Shown piece after piece: positions 1-10,875 of a DNA stretch of 64,000 nucleotides. The stretch's first letter is position 1, and each line of letters begins with the position of its first letter. The stretch covers positions 38,113,979-38,177,978 of the forward strand of contig OX421963.1 in assembly GCA_949128115.1 (NCBI GenBank), in the 5' to 3' direction. The notes beneath the pieces were generated by a model. That model searched no databases, was not told where the DNA came from, and saw only the letters and a program-made list of their open reading frames with translations. The DNA comes from Anaspis maculata. Its lineage: Eukaryota > Arthropoda > Insecta > Coleoptera > Scraptiidae. A program made the translations under genes and the position numbers.

Positions 1-743
1 GTTGTTCGCGCGTTTGCGCTTTGAGGTTATGTCGCGCCACCATACGCTGTCATTGCTGTCACTTTCAAATTTCTTTTGCTGATAAAATCTTTTAGAAAAA
101 AGATAAAAAATTGGAATATGCTCGAAAATGACCTCTAGGTTCTGTAGTTTGTCACTTTGGACCCCAATATAATTAAATATGCAAGGTAATGCTACCAAAA
201 AATAATTACTGAAATTTCCTTTGTTCTCGGACCATTGTTGGATCCCGCATTTAAAAATGGCGATCCTGACGTCACACTAATATCGCGTATAGCCTCCGCC
301 ACTACGTCTGGCGAGGCTTAAAAAAATACATTTAATAAAAACTCTGTTACGCTGTTAAGGCAATAGCCACAACACGAATTTTTACATATAACAGAGCGTT
401 TATGGAATGTTATTTTTCACAGAATAGCACTATAAATTAAGAATTCATTTCATCGCACGATATAAAGATATGGCTGTAAAAATGGTGAAAAATACCATTA
501 GTATACTCGTTTGTGCTTGTGTCTTCTAGTGACTAATGAGTGGCCAGGGGTGCCTTGTTGGAAGAAGATTTTGAAAAAAAATTACGGAGAAGACCCAAGA
601 GGTGGAGGTGGACGATTCGCAAATGTCACGAGACCAAGTCACGTTGGCGACCCCTGCCCTACTTGGTTACCTCACGAATAGTACCATTCATGGGTACCAT
701 TGTAGAGTTGTGTCCTGTTGTTTTGATAGCATGTGATCACATC
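1..743. other. Unassigned AT-rich DNA, no gene seen
   Basis: No open reading frame here resembles a known protein, and no inverted or direct repeat stands out. The only reading frame above 70 codons, on the plus strand near 540-776, is arginine and lysine rich without recognisable domains and runs into the tandem duplication at 744. I treat this stretch as intergenic. Confidence 0.4.
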
Positions 744-873
744 AAAATAACCTGTAGAAAAGTGTCGGCATTTTGAAATAGGCATTATTTGGAACTTTGA
801 CAGATCTAAAAATAACCTGTAGAAAAGTGTCGGCATTTTGAAATAGGCATTATTTGGAACTTTGACAGATCTA
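744..873. repeat. Perfect 65 bp tandem duplication (two copies)
   Basis: Two adjacent 65 bp copies, 744-808 and 809-873, begin AAAATAACCTGTAG and end GACAGATCTA, and I see no difference between them. Perfect identity suggests a recent local duplication or slippage event. No coding role is visible. An assembly artefact at a read junction is also possible. Confidence 0.85.
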
Positions 874-2924
874 ACTATAAGGCCAAAAAGATATGGGTCA
901 TTTTAGAATGTTCAAAAGGTATAAGCCTAAATAAACACTCCGATGATTGAGACATTATGGGTACAGTATGTAACCCAACAAGTGAGATTTTCCCTACAGT
1001 TATTGACTATGGGGGCGCAAAAAGACAGGAACATCCATGGACAGGAATCACTACAATATGAGGCCCACAGTAACATTACACAACCAACTTACCTATTTTC
1101 ACTTGTGGTGTGGACTTGGGCTCTTGTTAAGTAGGGTCAGTGCTTTTAGGCAGAAATTGTGATCAAACTAGACTACTTAGTAGAAATTCATCACAAACGG
1201 CCAATTAACGAGCGCGAGCTCAACCCCGAGGAGCTTTGAGTCTTTATAATGGATGAAATGAAAAATCGCTCAGGCCTCCTACCGACACCGGCAGTCGCGA
1301 CCATAACTCACGGAAGCCATCCTTATAGCATTGTAATTATTTTGATATACAAATGAACTCGTTATAATACGCATATACTGGTTTGCTAAAATGCCCGCAG
1401 CAATCCATTTGCATGCATTAATTCATAGCAACCCCCGCAGGGTTTGAACATATTCAATTTTGTATTAGTAGTGGGTACTTTCCAGCAAAGAAAAAAAGTG
1501 AGTATGTTCTCATCGCAAGAAAAAACTAAGCATGACACGATTGGAGTCAAGGACAAAGATTTTTACGGCCTCAGAGAGCACACCGAGCATCCCAAGGAAG
1601 AGCGGGAAAATATAGCGTGATATTGATGTTGAATAACTGCACGATAAGTGATGCTATTAGTGATGCGCTTTCAGAATAAAACATTGTCCATCACAGTATT
1701 TAATTATTTTTACGCTATAGTCAAAGAGCAAGCAACTTTGTAAGTTGCAATAATAGCAAAACAAAGGATATTCTTGTTCTTCTGTCTCGGCTCAGAGAGT
1801 GTTCCCGGAGCAGCGCCACTTGCAACGGCCAGAGAATCATGGAATTTTAAAATGAGCAAATGAAGCTTAACGTTACTCGTAATGAGCATAAATAAGCTCT
1901 AACCACAGTCGAGCTGCCTTAACTAGGTATATGGGTATGTGAGGAATAAACAACGATGCATTATTATGGTTATCCTGTCATAAGTATCGAAATTATCGAT
2001 TATGCGTACACTTAAAACGCATCGCGCCGCAGGTACAGACCTTAATAACAATAACCATTAGTCCAGAAGGGTGCGATGCAACGGATTGCAAATCATCCTT
2101 GCAGGAATAGAACAAGCTGGGCTTCGATCACATTCTATACCTATCTACACCAATACTTATGTACGCCGAGGAAGATTTTTGCTTCATTTTGTGTTCTTCC
2201 ATTTTCTACATATTATTACCTACCCACTTTATTACTCTCTGGCTGAGCGCTTCAAGTCAGAGGAGTCCGTGGGAATCTTGGTCCATTAAGGAAAAAATAT
2301 ACGATGCCGGCTAGCTCAACGAATTCATGTTTCACACTAGGACATCTTTCTTTTGGCGCCGGCAATAGAAATCTTGAGGTAGGTATAGGTATCCACCTGG
2401 ACGATATTTTTGCTAGGAATTCGCGTTGTATACTTCAATATTCGAGAGATGAACGTTTCAACATCCACTATTTATTACTGCGTACTACTAATTTACAATA
2501 ATCCTTATATGATTTGTCACCACCATGTGATACCACGTATTTAACTTCGCTGATGTGCTCACTGTCACATTGAATTCAAATCCGCCTTTCCCTGGCCATG
2601 CTGCATCTTGCGTGTTGCATTCGAGGATATTTTAGACGTCTATACAAGAAAGAGCTCGAAAGTTATAATGTTCCATTAGCTTTCCAGACACCAGTTCATT
2701 CGGGGGCTCTAGAAAAATCAATCGGCTTCGCGAATGTTCCAGCAAGCTGTCGACGTATGGGTTCCTCCGCCAATTGTACAGATGTGTCTTGTTCGCGCGT
2801 CGTGAGCTCCAGTGAGTTTCGTAGCACTGCTCCCCCTAAGCTTTTTCAATCCGGATCGCTTGGATGTGTGCGTCACCGGTAATGACTTGATTACCAATCA
2901 TGACCATCTAATGTAGATCTGATA
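874..2924. other. Unassigned DNA, no gene recognised
   Basis: Several short reading frames exist (2071-2289, 2304-2501, 2598-2882, all plus), but none has a recognisable domain, codon pattern or splice context. The right end adjoins a minus-strand gag fragment, so some of this may be further decayed retroelement that I cannot identify. Confidence 0.35.
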
Positions 2925-3197
2925 GATCTTTTAATCCACCGACGAGAGTGTCTCGGACAATGATGAGCTCATCAGCTTCGAGTTCCTGCAGACTTTCGCC
3001 GCTTCTCGGGCGCCCTAAATCCTCAGCTGGGTCTGCCGCCTGTGACTGTCTCTCTGTCGGAGCCCCTGCACCCTGATCAACTTGACAAAGTCGATCTGTT
3101 TTCTGTTTGCTATAGCTGGAATCGTCTGCAGTAGCTCCAACACTGGCCTTTTAATAAAAACAAGAACTAGAATTGAGCTCTGACATCCTCGATCCAT
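2925..3197 (-). pseudogene. gag: Decayed Ty3/gypsy gag fragment
   Basis: Read on the minus strand, this segment contains a run ending PVLELLQTIPAIANRK and then a motif with the sense of SLQELEADE. Both line up in order with the capsid region of the gypsy gag at 11150-11340 and with the copy at 48420-48560, which share the phrase PALELLQT. The segment is interrupted by a stop and by frame changes and has no LTR nearby. It is therefore an old orphan fragment. The assignment rests on similarity to the two other copies in this window rather than on catalytic residues. Confidence 0.6.
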
Positions 3198-3410
3198 CCA
3201 TTTGCCTCGGCAGCAGCGTCGGACTGAAATACGGCAAACCGCGTTAGTTGATTCCCAATCGGCTTATTTTTGTTCTCCTAAACAATTTTCTCCTGCAGTT
3301 TAGAAGATTTTACAATCAGTCTCGCAATCAGCCTTTGTCTACTAGATTTTGCTCTTGTGAAAAATCTTGCTGTTGTGTATCTTATGCGCGCGTCATGGTG
3401 AACGAGTGGC

Positions 3411-3910
3411 CATAATATGGCGTTATGCAAGGTGATGGCTACTTTTATCTGCCTTTTCAGTCTTCACGAAGCCAGGTCGCAGAATGCTTCTCACCCCGCA
3501 AAAGTGAAATCTGTCGCTCTTGGGATTGATTATCTACATGCACCACGTACTTGCACTGTCCTACCCATCTAGGTGTTTTAGAAGCAAATTTGAGAAAGCA
3601 AGGCAAAATGCACTTTCGTAGCATGCGATCACTTTTCCCAGAAATTACACCCACAATGTAGAAAATCGGCCGATGACAATCATGCCTATTCTGTATCTCG
3701 TAACGAACTCGTTATGTGCATGCTATCTTTGTCTGTATCTATGAGTCCCCTACCTCCCTTTCTCTCTATCTGGCCTTAAGTTAGAGTCGTTACGAGATAC
3801 AGAATAGCCCTGATTATACTCGTATTGCCAGACCCGGGAGTTGTGTTGCTGAAATTCGACTTTACTAACTAATGGCCTGTTCTTGGGCCAGATTTTGGTT
3901 ACGCCGATAT
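3411..3910. repeat. Unclassified interspersed repeat, copy 1
   Basis: This stretch can be followed, with drift, against 50611-51115 in the same orientation. Shared landmarks in order are a GCATTATGCAAG-like start, AATGCTTCTC, TTGCACT..CCTACC, TTTGAAGCAAAT and GTGTTGCTGAAATT, ending in CCAGATTTTGGT. No coding capacity, terminal repeat or tRNA-like box was found. Copy 1 is split by the MITE at 3686-3807, which copy 2 lacks, so the MITE inserted later. It could be a piece of a larger TE or a segmental duplication. Confidence 0.6.
3686..3807. mobile_element. 122 bp MITE with perfect 21 bp inverted termini
   Basis: The ends are perfect 21 bp inverted repeats beginning CTATTCTGTATCTCGTAACG. The interior is non-coding. 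It lies inside the repeat at 3411-3910, and the paralogous repeat at 50611-51115 has no corresponding insertion, which supports mobility. I could not define an unambiguous target duplication, so the superfamily is open. Confidence 0.75.
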
Positions 3911-5365
3911 AAACAAAATGTTGTTCTAGAGAAATTTTACAAATTCATTTAAATTTCTTCCCATTTTTGATTGAAGGCTACTATAAAATGGATATCCTGG
4001 CAAGGAAAGCTACAAGTCTAAACAACCCTATAAAGTTCAACTTGAAGAAGTGTGACACGAACATCACTTTCAAATCTGCAGCTTTGAAATTCTGACAGTT
4101 GCGTTGGAATACATGGAGCGAAAAACCTCAAACCCTGTTCAAGAACCCACCAAAAAAATTGCACTCACCTCTTGTGAAACTTCATGGAAAGAGCTAACGT
4201 TTTTTACATTCCAACACCAAGGTTTCTTCTTGGTTTTACCAAAAATCATGGGTAACATTTTGAGATTGTATTAGACATTCACTGATCTTTTTCAACGGAA
4301 TACGTGAATACTACTATACTTTCGGTCTGCTTACAAAAATAAGGTTCTCGGTCAGAGGAGAGGTCCATTAGTCTAGTCGTGGGTTGAAGTTTCCCGATGA
4401 CGACCCTGAACAGGACACGTCTTTTCCAGAGTTAAATTATCAAAGATATCAAAATGGCCTCACTTGAATGGCATTGCAATTGCCAACAAATAAAACAGTG
4501 ATATGCTGATTTGAAGAAAACCATTCTTTATATTATATTAAAATTTAGCTGCTCAACCGTTTTGAGTCCAATGTGGTGCTGTGTTGCAAGTGAAGCTGAT
4601 ATAAAGCTATAATAGGTAGGGTAGAGTTTTACTGGATGCATGTTCTAGTTGAGTTTTTACATTTTAACTTGAGTATGAGATTTTTCAAGCAGTTGAAAAA
4701 GTCCGCATCTGCTTCTTCATCACACTGTGGGCATTACAGGTACGCATTCAAGATAATACGATGAGGATTTCGAAAGTGATGGGTCTTGTCTTCGCACTTG
4801 AGCTTTGCGCTTACTCACCATCACCAATGCAAAGGACGTGGCTGGGTGCAAAAAGTGCAACAAAACGAAACACGACGATGACGGGCAAAATACCTGCTAT
4901 AATGTGTAGAATACGGATGACGCTCTTGAAATAAATTTAATCCTGGCGTAGTAAAATGCGAATAAAATCAGGCGAGTGATAATTATTATGACGGTCGTAT
5001 TATTCCTTGTCCCTTGTGCAGAGATTAGTGCACCACTCTCGGCATTAATTTAAATGTTTCTAATGCAGTGTTTAATGGGCGATCTGTATTAAAATATTTT
5101 GCATTCCACAGGATGTTGCTATATTTATATGCCACCAGAGAATCGCATACTCGCCGGTTTTAGCATAATGAGATAGCAAGCCCCAATGCCTTTTTGTATC
5201 GCTTCACTCGCATTCCAAATCCAATTAAATTTCTTTTGAAACATTGTATTAGCGAAAGATGAATTTTGGCCCAAAAGCTTTGTGCTTCGCAGCGCAACTG
5301 ACTTTCATTACCTAGGTGATCACTTATCTATCATATGTGAAATCTCAAAAATCGAAAGCAATAAT
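3911..5365. other. Unassigned DNA, no gene recognised
   Basis: AT-rich sequence without recognisable reading frames or terminal repeats. I see no support for an RNA gene or TE here. Confidence 0.35.
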
Positions 5366-6637
5366 GGCCCAGGAATTTTAGTCCAAGTAATTTTATGACT
5401 GTTTTGGGCTCAGAATTTGATGCCTTGTAAAATATCCTGAATCCCCGAAAACCCCTAGTAGACTTTTTTCTGCTTGAGGTCAAAGACCTAAGAAGTTACC
5501 ATTCTCAAAATGGTGATAGTTTCTGGCTGTCTGACAGAAAGTCGCATCCATAATTTTTTGCAGCCCATTGAATTGTGAACAATTTGGTATATATCAACAG
5601 TCTCTCTACATCATATGGTTCTCAAAATGAAGCGTCTGAAAAAAAGAGCATTTTCGTAACAGCGTCGGTCGTGCCATTTGACTATGAAAACTACAGTTGC
5701 CGCAGAGACAAAAAAATTTCAATTGAAAAGTTCTACCATTTTGTAAAGTTCGGCCTAATGACGAAGATACAGCCCTTCAAAGTTCACTTTTTTCGGATTT
5801 CAAAAATTTGTAACTCAGGAACGTTTCGACAAATTAAGCTTCAAATTGACATAGGCTGGTTTGTCATAATTATCTTCTATCAACCTACCAAATTTTGGAA
5901 GAATCCAATCAGTGGCGTAGAAGTTATGAGGGGTCATCTTAAGTCAACGTTTCTTCGGATGCTTCTAAATTATTGACCCTCATAACTCCCACATCACTGG
6001 TTGGATTCTTTCCAAATTTGGCAGGTTGATAGGTGATAATGACAAATCAGCTTTTGCTGAATTAAAGCTAAATTTGTCGGAACGTTCCTGAGTGACAAAT
6101 TTTCGAAATCCGAAAAAAGTGAACTTTGGAGGGCTGTATCTTCGTCATTAGGCCGAACTTTGCAAAATGGTATATAGGTTTTCGTCATATTTTGACGAGA
6201 TCTACCCACAGTTGAATTTTTTGCTATCATCTCTGAAACACCGTGTATTCAACTGAAATTTTTTTGTCGCTACGGTAACTGTAGTTTTCACTGTAGAGTC
6301 AAACGGCACGACGCTATTACGAAAGATGCTCTTACTTCCAGACGCTTTATTTTGAAAATCAGATGTTGTAGATAGACTGTAAAATATCAAATTGTTCACA
6401 ATTTAATAGGCTACAAAAAATCATACGTGCGACATTTTGTCGGAGAGACAAAAGCTAACACAACTTTGAAAATGGAAGTTTCTTCAGTTTTTGACCTCAT
6501 GCAAAAAAATGCTTACAGGGGGATTTTTGGGGATTCTAGGTATGTTTCAGAGCATTGAATTCCTAATTGAAAACAGTCATAAAATTGCTTATACGAATTT
6601 GTTTGACCTCAACAACTAATTTTACTGGGCTATAATC
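5366..6637. mobile_element. ~1.27 kb palindromic (foldback) element
   Basis: The two halves are inverted copies of one another. The arms are about 570-600 bp, separated by a short loop near 5938-5975. Landmarks in the left arm (GACTGTTTTGGGCTCA, TTGTGAACAATTTGGTAT, CGGCCTAATGACGAAGATAC, AATCCAATCAGTGGCGTAG) recur reversed in the right arm with modest divergence. The similar small reading frames on the plus strand (5575-5976) and minus strand (6202-6399) are the same arm sequence read from each side, not two genes. The outer ends resemble GGCCCAGTAAAATTAG. No transposase is visible, so it is a non-autonomous foldback MITE. A transcript through it could form very long double-stranded RNA. Confidence 0.8.
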
Positions 6638-7227
6638 TGGATCTTAGACTAAAATCTGCAGTAATACGGTCCTGCGCAAATAAAATCACAAGTTACGAAT
6701 AAAAAAAAAACAGTCACTTAAATCTAGATTAGACACTACTTGAAAGGCTGTGACATAAAATTACTTGCAAAGGTCATTTCAATCAAAGAATTTTGCAGTA
6801 ACTAGACTCAGCTTAATAACTTCCCGAGATCAGAGTGATTAGTAGTTCAAATTGAAAATGAATTATCACTGCCAGGAATGCTTTATTAAAATGATGTTTG
6901 TTCAGATCGGACGCGATTAGTAAAATTTAAACAGAAAAAAAACAGCAATAAAGCGAACAGGAATTCAAGATTGTTATTGCAACGTTTAAAATGTAGGTAC
7001 CTATACTCCAACCGGCAGCCCTCATATAAATACTGTGGAATTTTATTTTGAAATTTATTAGAAGTTTATCATTTTATTATACTTGCCTATCATTACACTG
7101 TGAGTATAGTACCTACCTATCTGTATTAAAATAATTAAAGTGATTATTAAAATGAAAGAGAAAAACGATAAAAAAAACCGCTTTACTGCTGATGCAAGGC
7201 AAGGACTCGCATGGATTTCGTTGACGT
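6638..7227. other. Unassigned DNA, no gene recognised
   Basis: AT-rich sequence between two mobile elements. I see no coding or structural signal. Confidence 0.35.
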
Positions 7228-7545
7228 TAAGGATGGAGTTAGAGTAGTGAAATAAGGCGTTGCGAAATCAATCTCAGCGGGCTTATTCCTTGACAGAAAT
7301 TGACCATTCAGGTCTCTTTCAAAAGTCACAATGAGGTACTTTGGTTTGAGCCCAAAGAAAATTTCAAAATCCAAAAAATTCAAATTTTGGAAAAAATTAC
7401 TTTTAGTTTTGAAATTTTATTTAGGTTGAAACCAAAGTACCTCTTAGTAGCTTACAAAAGAGACCTGGATAATTTGTAAATTATCATTTATTTTTTCATT
7501 ATCAACTACCTGGTAAACTGTCAAGGAATAAGCGACGTTTTAAAA
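7228..7545. mobile_element. Inverted-repeat MITE, family also at 62838 (copy A)
   Basis: It starts AAGGATGGAGTTAGAGTAG and continues through GGCGTTGCGAAATCAATCTC and GTACTTTGGTTTGAGCCCA. The same ordered landmarks occur at 62838-62965. The right half is an inverted, degraded version (AGTACCTCTTAGTAGC, GTCAAGGAATAAGCG). The right end is incomplete compared with copy B and abuts the palindromic element at 7550, suggesting truncation. Non-coding. Confidence 0.65.
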
Positions 7546-7549
7546 TAGA

Positions 7550-8395
7550 GCATATTTGGAGCTTTCCTGGTTTGAAAACATCGCTCTTAATACTTCATTG
7601 TTTCTTACTGAAAGCTCAATTGGAAATAAAGGAAAGTGTAGGACAGTTTGGACTGACGACATTTAAAAAGAGTGGTAACAATACATTGTCGGGAAGCGAT
7701 CTTGGAAACGTTTTTTCAAGTAAGTTTGAAGACGTATGAATCGGTTTCAAAAGCACGTTTCAAAAATTTCTGACTAAATTAAGAGGGATACTAAGTTCTT
7801 TTCCGCCCACTGATCATACAATATTGATTTATTCCAGTTAATGTAGCAATATGCATCCTACAACTTTATAATATGCATCCTGAAATTTAGAAAATTATGA
7901 ATCCGCACAAATGCTGCAAAAAGATTAAGGAAGTGTGGAAGTGTTTCAAAAAAGGTTTGTTTTAGTACAGTGGGGGTGGGGCTCGGTCGATGCAAAGTAG
8001 AAAAATTTCACAGAGCCTTTCTGCACTGATTGGTGGCTGGTTCATTTTGTAGCCAATTTTTTTTCTAATTGGAAACATATACACACAATACATTTCAAAT
8101 TGTAATCTGGTCAGATTCAATTTCCAATACGTGCTTCTTACAATTCTTACAATTCATAACGTCGTCAAACTTGTTTGAAAAAGGCGATTTCCAATTGCTT
8201 CTCGGCAATGTATTTTAATTATTTTTTTTTATAATCTCCATCCAAACTGTCCTACACTTTTCCTTTTTTCCAATGAGCTATGAAATGTGAGACAAAATAA
8301 AGTATTAAAAGCGGTGTTATCAATCCAGGAGAGCTCCAAATGTACTCTATTTGGATTTTGGAACGTCGTATCTCTCTTAAAACGCCGAGAGTTGT
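7550..8395. mobile_element. Inverted-repeat element, ~130 bp arms
   Basis: The left arm (7550-7670) contains CATATTTGGAGCTTTCCTGG, TTAATACTTCATTGTTTC and GTGTAGGACAGTTTGGA. The right arm (about 8240-8395) carries the same motifs inverted. About 570 bp of AT-rich non-coding sequence lies between them. No transposase or clear target duplication was found. The termini are approximate. Confidence 0.6.
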
Positions 8396-8519
8396 TTGAA
8401 TTTTCGCTTGAATTTGATGTTGAGCTTTGATGATTACTTTGTGGTGTTCTGTTATAGGCAGCCAACTATACGCTGCTTTCATCGCGCAAGGCTCGAGCAA
8501 GTAATAAAGTACTCATAGG

Positions 8520-9547
8520 TATATGCCGTCAGGGCTGGGCAAAATACTTTGAAAAATGTATTTAAATACAAAATACAAAATACACGATCCAAGATAGTCG
8601 AAATACAAAATACAAACTACTTCCTGAAATGTCTTTGAAATACAAAATACGTATTTTGGAAAACTAAGAAATTCCAAAATACAAAATACAACCTAGAGTA
8701 TTCCAAACACAAAATACAAAATACATTCTTATTGCGTATTCCAACCATTTTATTGGAGAAACCGTAAAATGCAAGTATTTCAATGGGAACACTTCATTGA
8801 TTCAGTCGCAACAATAAGTAAATTATTATGAACTATGAAAAGACAAATAAAATAAACATAAAGTGAAGAAAACTTCATATTCAAACCTATTCCTCACTTC
8901 ATTCATCAATTCTTCAAAATAACAAATGTTGATTTCCTTTGGGTACAACCAGCTTTTCGAAAATATTGTCCGACATCCGACATGGAACCTCTCGTGGCTG
9001 ACAGTAGGATGCACTTACCAGTAAAACGTAGAACGTAAAAGATGCAATCAAACTCATTATCGATCCCAGATAGTGTGCAAAAGCGAGAAATGTCAATGGG
9101 GTGAATATACATAGTATTACCACAACAATGTCGGCCCGAACAGACTAAAGAGTATGGGAAACAAATGTATTTTGTATTTTGAAAATCAAAATACTTTTCC
9201 GAAAAATGTATTTAAAATACAAAATACTAGCTGCCTGAACTATTCCAAAATACAAAATACAAATACTTCTCAATCAAATGTATTTAAATACAAAATACAA
9301 AATACTTAAATGTATTGAAATACCGCCCAGCCCTGTATGCCGTTCATGTTTTAAATTCAGTAGAATGACTTTTTGGAGCAAAAATAAAGTGACAAACTGG
9401 GGGGCTACGGCTGATGGCACCTGCAAAGTTTTGGAGCGAAACTATCAGCGCCCATCAGCCGTGTCCTGCAAGCGCTCCAGCTAGCTTGTCACTTTATTTT
9501 TGCTCCAAAAAATCATTCTACTGAAAATAAAAAGTGAACAGGATATA
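8520..9547. mobile_element. MITE family M1 copy 1, split by a hAT element
   Basis: About 210 bp of M1 sequence surrounds the hAT insertion at 8530-9335. M1 ends begin TATATGCCGTTCAYG and lead into TTCAGTAGAATGACTTTTTG, then GAGCAAAAATAAAGTGACAA, with the inverted form at the other end. Other copies are at 43774-43988 and 54048-54260. TA at the termini suggests a TA target, as in Tc1/mariner MITEs. The body is non-coding. The hAT element landed within the first ten bases of M1. Confidence 0.8.
8530..9335. mobile_element. Non-autonomous hAT element, 8 bp TSD TATGCCGT
   Basis: The ends are CAGGGCTGGGC and its inverse, GCCCAGCCCTG. The flanking octamers TATGCCGT at 8522-8529 and 9336-9343 are identical, the 8 bp duplication diagnostic of hAT transposition. 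Both ends are rich in short repeats built from AAATACAAAATAC. The middle, about 8740-9150, has small minus-strand frames with no recognisable BED finger or hAT dimerisation motif. Length is 806 bp, far below an autonomous hAT. Confidence 0.88.
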
Positions 9548-9722
9548 GGTGATGGGTATTATTAGTCCGGGAGGCAGTGAACATTTCTGGTACTTATTTT
9601 CTCAGTCACCAAATATAGATGATAAGATTGTTCAGTTAGTTCATCAGTTCATTCAGTTGTTTAGATAGTTCATCTATTCCTAAGCCTGGCTGAAAGTTTA
9701 CGATGCGGGTTGAGACAGAAAA

Positions 9723-9964
9723 TGCCTTAGAAAATTCAAATGCGTTTCACTTATTTTCACACTAATGAAAATGGTTTCACCAACAACGCGTAAACCACGT
9801 CAAAAACGAATGTTGAAAAATAAGTTTTTGACGTGCCAGACATATTTTCATCGCCAGAGATCAGCCAGACTATCTTTTCTAGTGAACTTTAGCATACGCC
9901 TTGTTGGTAAAACCATTTTCATTAGTGTGAAAATAAGTGAAACGCATTTTAATTCTCAAAGGCA
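9723..9964. mobile_element. 242 bp MITE with ~60 bp inverted termini
   Basis: The ends begin TGCCTTWGARAATT and continue through AAATGCGTTTCACTTATTTT and CACACTAATGAAAATGGTTT, found inverted on the right with few differences. The reading frame at 9765-10076 runs across the element and is not a gene. No target duplication is obvious. Confidence 0.75.
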
Positions 9965-10319
9965 GCTTTTAGTAGTAGGAGATTTTGGGGTAAACTCCTG
10001 CAGCGTAGACGTTATCAAATTAATAGGTACCTATTCTCGCAGTAAACTTCTGCGTTGGGGGACGGTTTATCGGTAAGATTATTTTCCAGTTGGATGCTGA
10101 AATGGGACTCGAGAAAAATATTTGAACCGTTGAGTATGTTTTGTAGTGTACTTTAATTGACCATACAGGGCAGTTCATGGATTCTAAAAGAAAGTATCCC
10201 CAGAAGTTTTTCATGAGAATGAATCGTGTTACTTGTTGCACTACATCAGTTTAATCTTCAAGTAGTCGCGTGCTCGGTGTTGACGTTATTCGGCAACAAT
10301 AAGGTTTAAAAAGAGCTGT

Positions 10320-10838
10320 TGTTACGAGTTCCGAGGCTCTCGTGCATTAGAGATCACACGCGGTCCTTCTAGACCGTTCAAACACAGTGGTACGAGTTGC
10401 GAAACTCTCGTGCAATTCTAGTGCATTCGATGCATACGCGTAGGCTGTGGAGCGTTCAAAATTACATGGAGACTCAACCTGCGGGTAGAACAGATCCACC
10501 CAATTTGCAGGGAGGCCGCTCTCAGAGCAAGATAGTAATGCACCCAGAAGTGCTGGATTGTTCGAGAGCCGTCGCGAAGCCATTTGCCGGGATCAATGTG
10601 GAATTTGCCGGAGAACCGGTGGAAAGTTCCAGAATAACAGTCAGAGTATACAAGCACCGATGGGTCGACTTAAAGACTAGTATTAAATCCAGAACGACAA
10701 CAGCGAGTAGTAATCGGCGATATACCCAAGCGCGAATAATAATTGACGTGTATTTATAGTTAGTAGTACGCAGTAATGAATAGTGTGTTTAAACGTTCGT
10801 CTCAATTATGGAAGAACCCAAACGCGAGATCCGTAACA
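10320..10838 (+). repeat. 5' LTR of the gypsy copy (519 bp)
   Basis: It begins TGTTACGAG and ends CCGTAACA, so it has the TG..CA ends and short inverted termini expected of an LTR. Its last ~90 bp (AGTAGTACGCAGTAATRAA, then GTCTCAATTAT and CGCGAGAT) match the end of the solo LTR at 19126-19650. Just inside is TTTGGTTTCAGAGGCGG, which contains a TGG and could be the primer-binding site, offset by two bases. An internal near-duplicate of TACGAGTTSCGARRCTCTCG occurs at its left end. Confidence 0.8.
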
Positions 10839-10875
10839 TTTGGTTTCAGAGGCGGTTTCCAGAATTGATTCGTAA

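Noticed and set aside
5575..6399. Similar ORFs on opposite strands (5575-5976 plus and 6202-6399 minus)
   Set aside because: They are the same palindrome arm read from both sides; the shared peptides reflect the inverted repeat, not two genes.
8530..9335. Microsatellite or satellite made of AAATACAAAATAC
   Set aside because: The repeats are bounded by inverted ends and an exact 8 bp duplication, so they are part of a hAT element.
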